Of a DNA stretch of 64,000 nt, positions 29,015-41,837 are shown one piece after another (position 1 is the stretch's first letter; every line of letters starts with the position of its first letter). The notes beneath the pieces were generated by a model. It saw only the letters and a list, made by a program, of their open reading frames with translations. It was not told the origin of the DNA and did not search any database. Source of the DNA: Aliivibrio sp. EL58. GTDB taxonomy: Bacteria; Pseudomonadota; Gammaproteobacteria; Enterobacterales; Vibrionaceae. Location of the stretch: assembly GCF_900312675.1 (NCBI RefSeq), contig NZ_OMPC01000009.1, forward strand, positions 930,001 through 994,000. Direction: 5' to 3'. The position numbers and the translations under genes are program-made.

Positions 29015-29338
29015 ATGACAACTGAACTAATTAGCTATGATGACGTAATCGAAGTCGCTTATGATATTTTCCTTGAAATGGCTCAAGACAATCTTGAACC
29101 TGCTGATGTTGCATTATTCACTCTGCAATTTGATGACCGCGGCGCCGCTGAAGTCGTAGATACTGGTGATGACTGGTCTGAACAAGTTGGCTTTGATGTC
29201 GATGGCGAAATCTACGCTGAAGTTTTAATTGGCTTAGTTAATGAAGAATCTGATGTTTTAGATGATGTCTTTGCTCGCATGCTAGTAAGTCGTGATCCTG
29301 AACACAAGTTCTGCCACATGCTATGGAAGCGTGATTAA
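29015..29338 (+). CDS. yciU: Putative dsDNA-mimic protein, YciU/HI1450 family
   Basis: 107 aa, very acidic. Recognised by YDIFLEMAQDNLEPADVALF, LQFDDRGAAEV and the C-terminal FCHMLWKRD. The HI1450 structure suggested a double-stranded DNA mimic that may occupy DNA-binding proteins; the partner is not established. AAAGGTAACCACCATG is a good ribosome site. Divergent from gsk. Confidence 0.9.
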   Translation: MTTELISYDDVIEVAYDIFLEMAQDNLEPADVALFTLQFDDRGAAEVVDTGDDWSEQVGFDVDGEIYAEVLIGLVNEESDVLDDVFARMLVSRDPEHKFCHMLWKRD

Positions 29339-29482
29339 TTTCACCAACCTTACCATTTCATACTAAGGAGCATCTATTTGCTCCTTTTTTATTACTCTTT
29401 CTAATTGAATATCTCACTTAGCACCCCCATTATTTCTTTATGCTCACAAACTGCTGATAGCAGAAAATAATAAAGGAATACC

Positions 29483-29917
29483 ATGTCTCAATTTCAATCT
29501 CGATGCCCATCGTGTAATGGACTCAATCGCCTTCCTATTGAACGTATTAATGACACTGCTACGTGTGGTCGTTGTAAAGAACAACTATTAGATGGAAAAC
29601 CATTAGAGGGTACGTCTGATAATCTTGCTGCTTTAATGAATAGTGATAAACCTGTTGTTATCGACTTCTGGGCCCCGTGGTGTAATCCATGTGTTGGATT
29701 TTCTCCGGTATTTGAAGACGTTGCCGCTGAACGCAATGGCCAAGTTCGTTGTGTAAAAGTAAATACGGAAGCTCAACAACAAATTGCTGCACAATATCAG
29801 ATCCGCTCTATCCCTACGATCATGGTCTTTAAGAACGGCCAACGTGTAGATATGATTAATGGTGCATTACCAAAAGGTCAATTTGATCAATGGTTAAACC
29901 AAGCCCTACTTAAATAA
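29483..29917 (+). CDS. trxC: Thioredoxin 2 with variant CNPC active site
   Basis: 144 aa. N-terminal zinc domain with two CxxC pairs (CPSCNGLNRLP and CGRCKEQL), then a thioredoxin fold with FWAPWCNPCVGFSP. The usual WCGPC is here WCNPC (bases encode Asn at the glycine position), and the residues after it also differ from the common CKMFAP. Cis-proline region RSIPTIMVFKNGQ is intact. Disulfide reduction is still expected but redox potential may differ. Confidence 0.92.
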   Translation: MSQFQSRCPSCNGLNRLPIERINDTATCGRCKEQLLDGKPLEGTSDNLAALMNSDKPVVIDFWAPWCNPCVGFSPVFEDVAAERNGQVRCVKVNTEAQQQIAAQYQIRSIPTIMVFKNGQRVDMINGALPKGQFDQWLNQALLK

Positions 29918-29935
29918 TTTAAGCAGCAGACAAAC

Positions 29936-29972
29936 AAAAGCCGCTTTATGACTTAACATAAAGCGGCTTTTT
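29936..29972. terminator. Bidirectional terminator between trxC and serS
   Basis: AAAGCCGCTTTATG / CATAAAGCGGCTTTTT stem. Confidence 0.92.
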
Positions 29973-30003
29973 AGTGTTTATCTAGTCTATGTTATAGAAC
30001 AGA

Positions 30004-31326
<1,323 letters not shown>

Positions 31327-31432
31327 TTATGGTCATTGTGCGTTCAAAGTAAACAGAACCCACTTAATAATAAAATTTTGTGCAATTTTCTTTTCTAAAT
31401 TGCGATTCGAATAAGATACCGAAAATGCCCTT

Positions 31433-32779
31433 TTATTGGTAGCGTTTTAAGGGACTGTTTTGATCTAATTTAGCTAAATACTCTAGCTTTTCGCTAATTT
31501 TGGTTTCTAGACCACGTTTTGTTGGAAAGTAGTACTTACGATCCTGTATTTCAGGCGGAAAATAATTCTCACCAGAAGCATACGCATTTGGCTCATCATG
31601 AGCATAACGATAGTCAGCTCCATACCCCATATCTTTCATTAATGACGTAGGTGCATTACGTAAATGATTTGGAACATCATAATCTGGTGAGTTAATCGCA
31701 TCCATTTGCGCTTGTTTCCACGCGGTATAAACGGCATTACTTTTAGGAGCACACGCCAAATAAACCACTGCTTGAGCTATAGCCCTTTCCCCTTCTGCGG
31801 GACCAATTCGTGTAAAACAATCCCACGCATTCATCGCAATTTCCATCGCACGAGGATCGGCATTACCAATATCTTCAGAAGCAATCGCTAATAAACGACG
31901 CGCAACATACAAAGGATCACCACCTGCTGCAATAATACGCGCAGTCCAATACAATGCCGCATCAGGATTAGAGCCACGAATTGATTTATGAACAGCTGAG
32001 ATTAAGTCGTACCACATATCCCCTTTATTATCGAAACGTGCCAGTTTTTCACCCGCCACTTCCGCTAATAAAGGCAAGTCCACCACTTTCTTACCTTCAT
32101 GATCTTCTTCTGCCATATCGTGCAGAAGCTCAAGGTAATTGAGTGACATACGAGCATCGCCCGACACCAAATCAGCCAGTTGTAATTTCACCTCATCAGG
32201 AAGTATAAAATTATCATCATTTAAACCACGATCTTTATCTAAAAGCGCTTGGTCTATTACCTGAACAATATCTTGTTTTTCTAATGATTTTAATTTGTAT
32301 ACTCGCGCTCGCGATAACAATGCATTATTGAGCTCAAAAGAAGGATTTTCCGTTGTCGCACCAATAAAAGTAATCGTGCCATCTTCTATGTGCGGCAGAA
32401 AAGCATCTTGCTGGCTTTTATTAAAGCGATGGACCTCATCCACAAACATAATCGTTCTGCGGCCTGTGGTTTGATTCTCTTTCGCTTTTTCTATTGCAGC
32501 ACGAATGTCTTTTACGCCAGAAGTGACCGCCGATACTCGTTCCACTTCTGCGTTGGTGTAATTAGCAGCCACTTCCGCTAATGTTGTTTTACCGGTACCA
32601 GGAGGCCCCCATAAAATCATTGAGTGGATCTGTCCGGCTTCTAGCGCACGACGCAGCGGCTTACCAACACCTAGTAGATGTTGCTGACCAATGTATTGCT
32701 CAATATTTTGAGGGCGCATTCTAGCAGCAAGGGGACGAAAGTCGTCCCCTGCTGAAAAATCTAAACTGAAGTTACTCAC
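31433..32779 (-). CDS. rarA: RarA (MgsA), replication-associated recombination AAA+ protein
   Basis: 448 aa. Walker [14 protein letters not shown], Walker [16 protein letters not shown] and sensor GATTENPSF mark a clamp-loader-like AAA+ ATPase acting at stalled forks. The C-terminus carries the tetramerisation region ([16 protein letters not shown]). The start is GTG at 32779 with AAGGATAAAC upstream. It follows lolA by 19 bp in one operon. Confidence 0.96.
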   Translation of the reverse strand: MSNFSLDFSAGDDFRPLAARMRPQNIEQYIGQQHLLGVGKPLRRALEAGQIHSMILWGPPGTGKTTLAEVAANYTNAEVERVSAVTSGVKDIRAAIEKAKENQTTGRRTIMFVDEVHRFNKSQQDAFLPHIEDGTITFIGATTENPSFELNNALLSRARVYKLKSLEKQDIVQVIDQALLDKDRGLNDDNFILPDEVKLQLADLVSGDARMSLNYLELLHDMAEEDHEGKKVVDLPLLAEVAGEKLARFDNKGDMWYDLISAVHKSIRGSNPDAALYWTARIIAAGGDPLYVARRLLAIASEDIGNADPRAMEIAMNAWDCFTRIGPAEGERAIAQAVVYLACAPKSNAVYTAWKQAQMDAINSPDYDVPNHLRNAPTSLMKDMGYGADYRYAHDEPNAYASGENYFPPEIQDRKYYFPTKRGLETKISEKLEYLAKLDQNSPLKRYQ

Positions 32780-32798
32780 GTTTATCCTTTATCTTTCA

Positions 32799-33410
32799 TT
32801 AGCGTTGATCATCGATATCAACACCTGCTGGCACAGTAAAACTGAAATTACTTTGCGCTGGTTTTTTCGCTTCAAATTTCGTAAAGCTAAAGTCACTACG
32901 TTGTCCATCTTGCTCTACAACAGAGAATCCAGTGACATTACCTGATGGCTGTATATTGACAATAAAGTCGCTTTTTACTGCTGAATCAGATTTTGGAGAC
33001 ACGGTGAACGCATCACCATTTTGCGTCACAGAATAATTATCCCAATCAGAAGACTTATTACGTGTTAATAATACAAATGGGGTCTGTGTTGTGGCTTTTT
33101 CAAGTCCCATTAAGGTAACTTGTTCAACAAATGGATTGTAATACCATAGTGTTTCGCCATCAGTGACCAGCAAATTCTCATCGGGAGTCTGTGTATGCCA
33201 ACGAAACAAATTAGGACGTAGAATTTTCACATCCCCTTCGCCTTGCATTAATACATCCCCTTCAGGGCTCACTACTTTTTGAGTAAATACCGCTTCAAAG
33301 CCAGCATTTTGATTTAAACGCTCAGTCAATTCACTTTGAGGAGACGCCAACGCTGCAGCGCTAAATACGCCAGAACTTAACAAACACAAAGAAACTAAAA
33401 ACTTTTTCAT
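32799..33410 (-). CDS. lolA: LolA, outer-membrane lipoprotein carrier
   Basis: 203 aa from ATG 33410; the codon before it is TTG. Signal peptide with hydrophobic core VSLCLLSSGVFSAAALA, cleaved near ALA-SPQ. Motifs FRWHTQTPDENLLVTDG and LWYYNPFVEQV are diagnostic. It ferries lipoproteins across the periplasm from LolCDE to LolB. It lies between ftsK and rarA, as in E. coli. Confidence 0.96.
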   Translation of the reverse strand: MKKFLVSLCLLSSGVFSAAALASPQSELTERLNQNAGFEAVFTQKVVSPEGDVLMQGEGDVKILRPNLFRWHTQTPDENLLVTDGETLWYYNPFVEQVTLMGLEKATTQTPFVLLTRNKSSDWDNYSVTQNGDAFTVSPKSDSAVKSDFIVNIQPSGNVTGFSVVEQDGQRSDFSFTKFEAKKPAQSNFSFTVPAGVDIDDQR

Positions 33411-33452
33411 CAATAATTTTCACTTATCTAAATAGAAATAATGCCAATTCGA

Positions 33453-36400
33453 TTAATCGCCGCTACCTACTGGCGGTGGCGCTATCACTTCACGGTTACC
33501 ATTATGGCCCGGAGTACTTACGATCCCATGCGCCTCTAATTGCTCAACAATACGAGCAGCACGGTTATACCCAATTCTAAATTGACGTTGAACCCCAGAT
33601 ACAGAGCCTCTTCGAGATGTCGTTACAAACTCAACCACTTGATCGAACAATTGATCAAGCTCTTCTTCATTGTCTGACTTTTCACCAGGCAGTAAAGATT
33701 CTGCGCCTTGCTCACTCTTAGTAATCGCTTCAATGTAATTTGGACGACCACGCGCTTTCCAATCATTTACGACGGCATGTACATCATCATCTGATGCAAA
33801 CGCACCGTGAACACGAACGGTATGGTTAGAACCCGGTGCTAAGTAAAGCATATCACCCATACCAAGTAGAGATTCAGCACCACCTTGGTCAAGAATAGTT
33901 CTTGAATCGGTTTTAGTTGATACCGTAAACGCAACACGTGTTGGAATGTTTGCTTTAATCAAACCAGTAATAACATCTACCGATGGACGTTGGGTTGCCA
34001 AGATTAGGTGAATACCTGCTGCACGCGCTTTTTGAGCCAAACGAGCAATCAATTCTTCTACTTTCTTACCAACAACCATCATCAAATCAGCAAATTCATC
34101 GACGATAACAATAATAGACGGCAGTTTTTCTAACAATGGTGGCATCTCATCCATGCTATCACCCGGTTTCCATAATGGATCATGGATTGGGTGCCCTGCT
34201 GCTGCTGCCATTTTCAATTTATCATTAAAGCCTTGTAGGTTACGGACCCCTAACGCTGACATTAATTTATAACGACGTTCCATTTCACCAACACACCAAC
34301 GCAATGCATTACCCGCGTCTTTCATGTCAGTAACAACTTCAGTCAATAGGTGTGGGATTCCTTCATAGATAGAAAGTTCCAACATTTTTGGATCGATCAT
34401 GATAAAACGTACATCTTCTGGGGTCGCTTTATACAGCACACTCAAAATCATGACGTTTACACCAACCGACTTACCAGAGCCGGTAGTACCCGCAACCAGT
34501 ACGTGAGGCATTTTTGCTAAATCAGCAATAACCGCTTCACCTGCGATATCAAGCCCCATAACGACGGTTGTTGGTGATTTTGCATTTTTAAATGTATCAC
34601 TACCAACCACATCAGAGAAAAACACGGTTTGACGATTAAAGTTAGGAAGCTCTAAACCTACGTAAGGTTTACCCGGAATAACTTCAACAACACGTACTGC
34701 CATCGCAGATAAAGAACGAGCTAAATCGGTTGCAAGGCCTGAGATACGGCTTACCTTAACACCGGGTGCTAAATCTAACTCAAAACGAGTAATTACAGGA
34801 CCAGGGAAGATATCCACCACTCGCGCTTTAATTTTGTAATCAGCCAGTTTTGCTTCAACCAAACGAGCCGTATGCTCTAGTGATTCACGAGACTCCATTT
34901 CTGCGCGAGTGTCAGGAGAGTACAATAGCTCCAGAGTCGGCATTGGAGACGTTGGTTTTGGTAAATTAGGTTCAGAGTTAACCAAGAACGGATTTTGTAA
35001 TGCCGCTTGTGTCGCTTTCTCTTTTGCCACTAGCGCTTGGAATGCCGCTATATCAGCATCTGAATGCTCTGGTTTTTCTTCAGGAAGTACTTCTTCAATG
35101 ACAACATCATGAAGTGTCTCTTCAACCGCTTGCTCAACAACTTCTTCAATCTCTGTTTCTTGAGTCTGTTGCTCGACCGCGCTAAATGAGGAAAATGACT
35201 CTTCTTCTATTGCTTGAGACTCTTCATGTGCTGAGAAATGAATATTGTCTTCAACGGTTTCATCTTGCTCTAGATTAGCCGTAAACGTATCTTCATGATT
35301 AGAAGAAGTCTCTTGATATTCATTCTGCCATTCATTTAATGTTTCAGCGCTTTCTTGATTCTCTACCACACTCGGTTCAACAAATTGATCAGTGGCACTA
35401 GAGAAAGCACTGATCTCTTGATATTCAGCTTGTTCATTATCTTGAGTATTTAATGAATCAAGGTGGTTACTTTCAGTCGTGATATCAACAAAAGGAGTCA
35501 ATTCATCTTCAGTTAGTAAAGGCTCATCAATAATAGCAACTTCTTCTGCACCAACAGCCATTGCTGTCGAGCTTAATACTGCCGCACTAACAATAGGATT
35601 AGGATTAAAGGCCTTCTCTGCATCAACTTTACTTAATAGAGGATCTTGAACTAATGCTTCATTATCTAACTCAGCAATTGTCGCGTTGCTACGCATGGAT
35701 AAATTCAATCCATCTTCTAAAATTTCCGGAGGCGTCGGTTCATTTTGTTCTGTGGCATACAATGATGGTGCGACAACGCTATTTTCAAGAACACTATTCT
35801 CAATAACGTTATCTTCAACCTGCTCTATTTCTATTAATGAAGTCTCTGCTTGATGAACTACTGGCTCAGAAGCATAATCGCTTGGTGTCGAGAATAGAGG
35901 GTCATCTGAATACGTATTTTCACCTGCAAACATTGAGGCTTCACGAGCCGAAATTTTAGGCGTTTCAAATGGGTCAACATCTGTATTTTCGACAGCAGAA
36001 GAAATAGATGGTGTAGAAGTAAATGAATGAGACAGATCTGTATCTACTGCTTCTTGCTTGTAATCATTCTCACTTTCAACTTCATACGTTTCGTCTTCCG
36101 TCTTTCTCATTTTATTTACAATGGTTCTAACGCCTTCCAGCGCCATGCCACCAAGGTTGTCAACAATCGTTAACCAAGAAACACCTGTAAATAATGTTAA
36201 GCCCGCTCCCCATAAAAACATGAAAATAAGCGTTGAACCAAGCAAATTCAAAATAGGGGTTGTTAGACTAGTAAGTACATCGCCAACCACGCCGCCAGAT
36301 GAGAAATACCATAAATCATCAAAACTGGTATCGGCTAAAGCACAGCTGGTTAAAAATAGAATTAAAAGACCTAAGATGCGAGTTCCGATCATCATTAGAT

Positions 36401-36779
36401 CCAACTCACGCTCTTCTTGGTCTTGGTTTTTTTTACGAAAAACGACCCAAGTACAGCCTAAAAGAATGACCGGTAATAGATAAGCTAAAGAACCAAAGGC
36501 AAAGAAAAGCGTATCAGCGATCCATGCTCCAAAGGAACCACCAGCATTCTCAACACTGCCATCCCAAGCAGTCTGAGACCATGAAGGATCCGCAGGATTA
36601 AAACTAAATAAGGAGATGACAATAAAGATAGTCGCAAGTAGACCTACAATAAATAGTGCTTCTTGCAAACGTTGATTGCCATTTAATCGTTCTTTTTCTG
36701 GTTCAGCTACGGTTTCAACTTTTAACGTTGTCAGCTGAATTTTTCTCTCAGAAATCTTTTCTTTAATCTTTGTAAACAA
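33453..36779 (-). CDS. ftsK: FtsK, cell division DNA translocase
   Basis: About 1108 aa. Four N-terminal membrane helices (first: [17 protein letters not shown]; then DPSWSQTAW), a 500-residue acidic linker rich in Glu, Ser and Thr, a motor domain with Walker [14 protein letters not shown] and Walker [14 protein letters not shown], and a C-terminal gamma winged helix ([19 protein letters not shown]). It pumps chromosome termini through the septum and activates XerCD. No in-frame ATG exists before the first helix; I choose TTG 36779 (GGATAG upstream), TTG 36791 being the alternative. Confidence 0.93.
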   Translation of the reverse strand: MFTKIKEKISERKIQLTTLKVETVAEPEKERLNGNQRLQEALFIVGLLATIFIVISLFSFNPADPSWSQTAWDGSVENAGGSFGAWIADTLFFAFGSLAYLLPVILLGCTWVVFRKKNQDQEERELDLMMIGTRILGLLILFLTSCALADTSFDDLWYFSSGGVVGDVLTSLTTPILNLLGSTLIFMFLWGAGLTLFTGVSWLTIVDNLGGMALEGVRTIVNKMRKTEDETYEVESENDYKQEAVDTDLSHSFTSTPSISSAVENTDVDPFETPKISAREASMFAGENTYSDDPLFSTPSDYASEPVVHQAETSLIEIEQVEDNVIENSVLENSVVAPSLYATEQNEPTPPEILEDGLNLSMRSNATIAELDNEALVQDPLLSKVDAEKAFNPNPIVSAAVLSSTAMAVGAEEVAIIDEPLLTEDELTPFVDITTESNHLDSLNTQDNEQAEYQEISAFSSATDQFVEPSVVENQESAETLNEWQNEYQETSSNHEDTFTANLEQDETVEDNIHFSAHEESQAIEEESFSSFSAVEQQTQETEIEEVVEQAVEETLHDVVIEEVLPEEKPEHSDADIAAFQALVAKEKATQAALQNPFLVNSEPNLPKPTSPMPTLELLYSPDTRAEMESRESLEHTARLVEAKLADYKIKARVVDIFPGPVITRFELDLAPGVKVSRISGLATDLARSLSAMAVRVVEVIPGKPYVGLELPNFNRQTVFFSDVVGSDTFKNAKSPTTVVMGLDIAGEAVIADLAKMPHVLVAGTTGSGKSVGVNVMILSVLYKATPEDVRFIMIDPKMLELSIYEGIPHLLTEVVTDMKDAGNALRWCVGEMERRYKLMSALGVRNLQGFNDKLKMAAAAGHPIHDPLWKPGDSMDEMPPLLEKLPSIIVIVDEFADLMMVVGKKVEELIARLAQKARAAGIHLILATQRPSVDVITGLIKANIPTRVAFTVSTKTDSRTILDQGGAESLLGMGDMLYLAPGSNHTVRVHGAFASDDDVHAVVNDWKARGRPNYIEAITKSEQGAESLLPGEKSDNEEELDQLFDQVVEFVTTSRRGSVSGVQRQFRIGYNRAARIVEQLEAHGIVSTPGHNGNREVIAPPPVGSGD

Positions 36780-36891
36780 AATACTATCCAATGTTACTGT
36801 GCTTAGATTTAGTCATCCCTCTTTAATGTATAAATGCATTCGAAGAGAAAAAAGCAAGGATCACTAAATCTGTAGAAATTAAAAACAAGTC

Positions 36892-36910
36892 GAGCGGCAT
36901 AACGCCGCTC
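36892..36910 (-). terminator. Likely terminator of lrp
   Basis: GAGCGGC / GCCGCTC stem with a 5-base loop; on the minus strand a T-rich stretch (CTTGTTTTTAA) follows. A second hairpin, AAAGGC...TAGGTA / TACCTA...GCCTTT, lies at 36919-36956. Confidence 0.65.
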
Positions 36911-37021
36911 GTCATTACTCAAAGGCATCTTAGGTAGAATATACCTAATAGCCTTTAAGCTCTTCAAGGTTTTGTAAATTAAAGAACAAAAAAATCTCTA
37001 AAATTTAGAACCTTGATACCA

Positions 37022-37513
37022 TTAGCGAGTTTTAATCACTAAATGGTTAGTCTGTTTTACCTCTTCCATGACTACGTAAGTACGTGTGTCGTTTACTCCA
37101 GGAAGACGCAACAGTGTATCACCAAGCAATCGGCGATAAGCACTCATATCTGATACTCGAGTCTTTAAAAGATAATCAAAATCACCTGAAACAAGGTGAC
37201 ACTCTTGAATATCGTCTAATAACTGTACCGCTGTATTAAATTGTTCAAACACATCGGGTGCACCACGGTTCAGTGTGATCTCAACAAATACTAATAATGA
37301 TGCATCTAAATATTGTGGATTCAACAAGGCAGTATAGCCATTGATGTACCCTTGACGCTCTAAACGACGAACACGCTCTAAACACGGAGTTGGTGATAAG
37401 CCCACTCTCTTAGATAATTCAACATTTGAAATTCGTCCATCTTTTTGGAGTTCATTTAAAATATTGCGATCGATACGATCCAGTTCCTTGGACGGTTTCT
37501 TATTATCTACCAT
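37022..37513 (-). CDS. lrp: Leucine-responsive regulatory protein
   Basis: 163 aa. N-terminal helix-turn-helix (ILNELQKDGRISNVELSKRVGLS, seen as RISNVELSKRVGLSPTPC) and a C-terminal ligand-binding RAM domain with CHLVSGDFDYLLKTRV. Global regulator of amino-acid metabolism. It is divergent from ald, a common local Lrp target, with 156 bp between them. Confidence 0.97.
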   Translation of the reverse strand: MVDNKKPSKELDRIDRNILNELQKDGRISNVELSKRVGLSPTPCLERVRRLERQGYINGYTALLNPQYLDASLLVFVEITLNRGAPDVFEQFNTAVQLLDDIQECHLVSGDFDYLLKTRVSDMSAYRRLLGDTLLRLPGVNDTRTYVVMEEVKQTNHLVIKTR

Positions 37514-37669
37514 TTTTTATTCCACCTTATTACTTCCTTGCAAAAAAATATACTACAACTTTTTAATATTTAGCATCAAATTTTGCTAATTACAAACTAT
37601 ACTAGTTAAAAATTCGAAACAAAAACCCTACAAGCAGTCATAATAACCATAACATAAAAGGAAATCAGG

Positions 37670-38788
37670 ATGATCATTGGCGTACCTAAGGAAATAAAAA
37701 ATCATGAATACCGCGTTGGCATGATCCCAGCGAGTGTTCGAGAATTAATATCCCATGGCCATGACGTTTTTGTCGAAACAAAAGCCGGTTCTGGCATTGG
37801 TTTTACCGACGATGATTACATCGCGGTAGGCGCATCCATTCTTCCTACAGCCGAAGACGTTTTTGCTCAAGCTGACATGATTGTTAAAGTTAAAGAGCCA
37901 CAAGCTATTGAACGTGCAATGCTACGTGAAGGGCAAATTTTATTCACGTATTTACATCTTGCACCAGATTTTCCACAAACAGAAGACTTAATTAAGAGTA
38001 AAGCTGTCTGCATCGCATATGAGACTGTAACAGATTATATGGGTAGACTGCCACTATTAGCACCAATGTCTGAAGTTGCAGGACGTATGTCTATTCAAGC
38101 AGGTGCTCAAACTCTTGAAAAATCAAACGGTGGCCGCGGTCTACTTCTTGGTGGTGTACCTGGTGTTGAACCTGCAAAAGTAGTCGTTGTAGGCGGCGGT
38201 GTTGTTGGTGCAAATGCGGCACGAATGGCTGTTGGTATGCGTGCTGACGTTACTATTTTAGATCGTAACATCGATACACTTCGTGCTCTAGATGAAGAGT
38301 TCCAGGGGCGCGCTAAAGTAGTTTACTCAACCGTTGATGCTATTGAGAAGCACGTACTAGAAGCTGACCTTGTTATTGGTGCTGTACTTATTCCTGGTGC
38401 TGCTGCACCTAAACTGGTTACGGCTGATCACATTAAACGTATGAAACCAGGCGCGGCGGTTGTTGATGTTGCTATTGACCAAGGCGGTTGTTTTGAAACG
38501 TCTCATGCAACTACACACGCAGATCCTACTTACATTGTAGATGAAGTGGTTCACTACTGTGTTGCTAACATGCCAGGTGCCGTTGCTCGCACATCTACTT
38601 TTGCGCTTAATAATGCAACCCTTCCATATATTATTAAATTAGCAGATAAAGGCTATAAAGCAGCACTTCTTGAAGATAAAGGCTTCCTAGATGGCCTAAA
38701 CGTTATCCACGGTAAAGTGACTTGCAAAGAAGTAGCAGAAAGCTTTGATTTAGAATATGTCTCTCCAGAAGCAGCACTAACTGCGTAA
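37670..38788 (+). CDS. ald: Alanine dehydrogenase
   Basis: 372 aa. NAD-dependent interconversion of alanine and pyruvate plus ammonia. Substrate-binding RVGMIP and KVKEPQ, nucleotide-binding [13 protein letters not shown], and [14 protein letters not shown] are all present. AAAGGAAATCAGGATG is a strong ribosome site. Its divergence from lrp suggests Lrp control, as is known in other bacteria. It sits within an otherwise enterobacteria-like lrp-trxB neighbourhood. Confidence 0.97.
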   Translation: MIIGVPKEIKNHEYRVGMIPASVRELISHGHDVFVETKAGSGIGFTDDDYIAVGASILPTAEDVFAQADMIVKVKEPQAIERAMLREGQILFTYLHLAPDFPQTEDLIKSKAVCIAYETVTDYMGRLPLLAPMSEVAGRMSIQAGAQTLEKSNGGRGLLLGGVPGVEPAKVVVVGGGVVGANAARMAVGMRADVTILDRNIDTLRALDEEFQGRAKVVYSTVDAIEKHVLEADLVIGAVLIPGAAAPKLVTADHIKRMKPGAAVVDVAIDQGGCFETSHATTHADPTYIVDEVVHYCVANMPGAVARTSTFALNNATLPYIIKLADKGYKAALLEDKGFLDGLNVIHGKVTCKEVAESFDLEYVSPEAALTA

Positions 38789-38814
38789 AAACATATCCTA
38801 TAACAAAATCATTG

Positions 38815-38836
38815 AGGGCACCCGCTGTGGTGCCCT
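38815..38836 (+). terminator. Intrinsic terminator after ald
   Basis: AGGGCACC / GGTGCCCT stem followed by TTCTTT. Confidence 0.82.
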
Positions 38837-38934
38837 TTCTTTACTGCAATAAATTCCATACAATCACCTTAATCACTAAGGATGATGAACACACCCTTGT
38901 CGTTCCCACCTTATTTCTCGTTTTTTGATTTTAG

Positions 38935-39912
<978 letters not shown>

Positions 39913-39931
39913 ACTGTCTGCCGTTAACGTT

Positions 39932-39963
39932 AAACCCGAAGCGAATACTTCGGGTTTCTTTTG
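39932..39963 (+). terminator. Intrinsic terminator after trxB
   Basis: AAACCCGAAG / CTTCGGGTTT stem followed by CTTTT. Confidence 0.85.
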
Positions 39964-40064
39964 CTCATCTTATTTTACTGATGTACATATGGTTTCTTAT
40001 ATTCTAATTATTAAAATAGATACTGTACGTATGTAAAATAATACAAAACGTAAGCCTTCATATT

Positions 40065-41837
40065 ATGGATAAAAATCAACAGCGCGAGTTAGGACAATGG
40101 CTTAAAGGTCAGAGTAAACTTGCAAAAAAATGGCTAACCCTCTCTATCGGGCTTGGCTTTCTTTCTAGCCTTTTTCTTATAGCACAAGCTGCATTACTTG
40201 CCGATATCTTGCACCAACTGATTATTGAACAAGTAGATAAGTACGAACTCATTTCCCACTTTGTCGCTATTCTCGCAATTGTTGCTATTCGAGCAGCTTG
40301 TAGTTGGGGTCGTGAAATTGCTGGCTATCGATGTGGTGAGTATGTCCGTGTTCATATTCGCCAATTGGTGATGAATAAACTTCAAGAGTTAGGCCCTGCC
40401 TATATAAAAGGCAAGCCAGCTGGTACATGGGCAACCTTATTACTCGAACAAGTAGAAGACATGCAAGATTTCTTCTCTCGCTATCTGCCACAGATGTCTT
40501 TGTCCGTATTAATTCCTTTTGCCATTTTGATTGTCGTCTTCCCACAAAACTGGGCTGCAGGTTTAGTATTCCTATTGACCGCGCCGTTGGTTCCACTATT
40601 TATGGCTCTGGTTGGTATGGGTGCTGCTGATGCTAACCGCCGTAACTTTAAAGCGCTACAACGTTTGTCAGGCCATTTTTATGACCGCCTGCAATCGATG
40701 ACGACTATCCGTTTATTCAATAAAACCGCTCAAGAAACCGAGCATTTACATGGTGCTTCTGAAATCTTTCGTAAACGCACTATGGAAGTACTAAGACTGG
40801 CTTTCTTATCCTCTGCGGTATTAGAGTTTTTCACTTCAATTTCAATTGCTATCGTAGCGGTCTACTTTGGTTTTACCTTTATAGGTGAATTAGACTTTGG
40901 CCATTACGGAACCACAGTTACGCTATTTACTGGTTTATTTATTCTTATTCTTGCCCCAGAGTTTTATCAACCACTGCGAGATTTAGGGACTTTTTACCAC
41001 GCAAAAGCACAAGCTGTCGGCGCTGCTGAATCTCTTGTTGAGTTTTTAAATACTGACACTAATGCTCAAACTAATGGCACTCAAAAAGTCTCTGATTCAA
41101 CCACGCTTGATATTCAAGTTACTGATCTGGTTGTGACTACGCATGATGACAAAACGTTATTAGGCCCTATTAGCTTTCACCTTTTGGAAAGTTCTCAAAC
41201 TGCGTTAGTCGGTCCAAGTGGCGCGGGTAAAACTAGCTTAATTAATGCCATATTAGGTTTCTTACCTTATCAAGGCAGCATTAAGATTAATGGCATAGAG
41301 CTGTCTGAGTTAGATAAGAAACAGTGGTATCAAGACATTAATTGGGTTGGACAAAACCCTACCCTAGTTCATGGCACCATCGAAGAAAACATCACCTTAG
41401 GTAAACAAGAGATCACAAAAGACCAACTTGATTCAGCAAGCAAACAAGCCTTTGCTAATGAATTTATTGATGATCTTGGTTATCAGCACGCTATTTCAGA
41501 TCGCTCAGGTGGTTTATCTGTTGGACAGGCTCAACGTTTAGCGTTAGCTCGTGCACTGTTACAGCAAGGTCGTTTATGGATTTTAGATGAGCCAACCGCT
41601 AGCCTTGATGCTAAAAGTGAACGTCTGGTAATGAAGAGCTTAAATGAAGCGACTCAAGGGCTAACCACCTTAATGATCAGCCATCGTTTAGATCAACTTC
41701 ATGCGATGAACACCATTTTAGTTATGGATAAAGGTCAAGTGGTTCAATCTGGTTCATTTGATGAAATTAAAGACTCCGGCTTATTTGCAACCATGCTTGC
41801 CGCAAAACAACCAAAGCAAGGTGATCTTGATGCGTGA
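40065..41837 (+). CDS. cydD: CydD, thiol exporter ABC subunit
   Basis: 590 aa. Six-helix ABC membrane domain followed by an ATPase with Walker A VGPSGAGKTSLIN, signature GGLSVGQAQRLALARAL and Walker B LWILDEPTASLD. The CydDC heterodimer exports glutathione and cysteine and is needed to assemble cytochrome bd. It overlaps cydC by 8 bp, so the two are translationally coupled. Confidence 0.96.
   Translation: MDKNQQRELGQWLKGQSKLAKKWLTLSIGLGFLSSLFLIAQAALLADILHQLIIEQVDKYELISHFVAILAIVAIRAACSWGREIAGYRCGEYVRVHIRQLVMNKLQELGPAYIKGKPAGTWATLLLEQVEDMQDFFSRYLPQMSLSVLIPFAILIVVFPQNWAAGLVFLLTAPLVPLFMALVGMGAADANRRNFKALQRLSGHFYDRLQSMTTIRLFNKTAQETEHLHGASEIFRKRTMEVLRLAFLSSAVLEFFTSISIAIVAVYFGFTFIGELDFGHYGTTVTLFTGLFILILAPEFYQPLRDLGTFYHAKAQAVGAAESLVEFLNTDTNAQTNGTQKVSDSTTLDIQVTDLVVTTHDDKTLLGPISFHLLESSQTALVGPSGAGKTSLINAILGFLPYQGSIKINGIELSELDKKQWYQDINWVGQNPTLVHGTIEENITLGKQEITKDQLDSASKQAFANEFIDDLGYQHAISDRSGGLSVGQAQRLALARALLQQGRLWILDEPTASLDAKSERLVMKSLNEATQGLTTLMISHRLDQLHAMNTILVMDKGQVVQSGSFDEIKDSGLFATMLAAKQPKQGDLDA

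Noticed and set aside
41758-41829. Extended cydC start inside cydD
   Set aside because: Known CydC proteins begin near MRDLLPY; the extension overlaps 80 bp of cydD and has no ribosome site.
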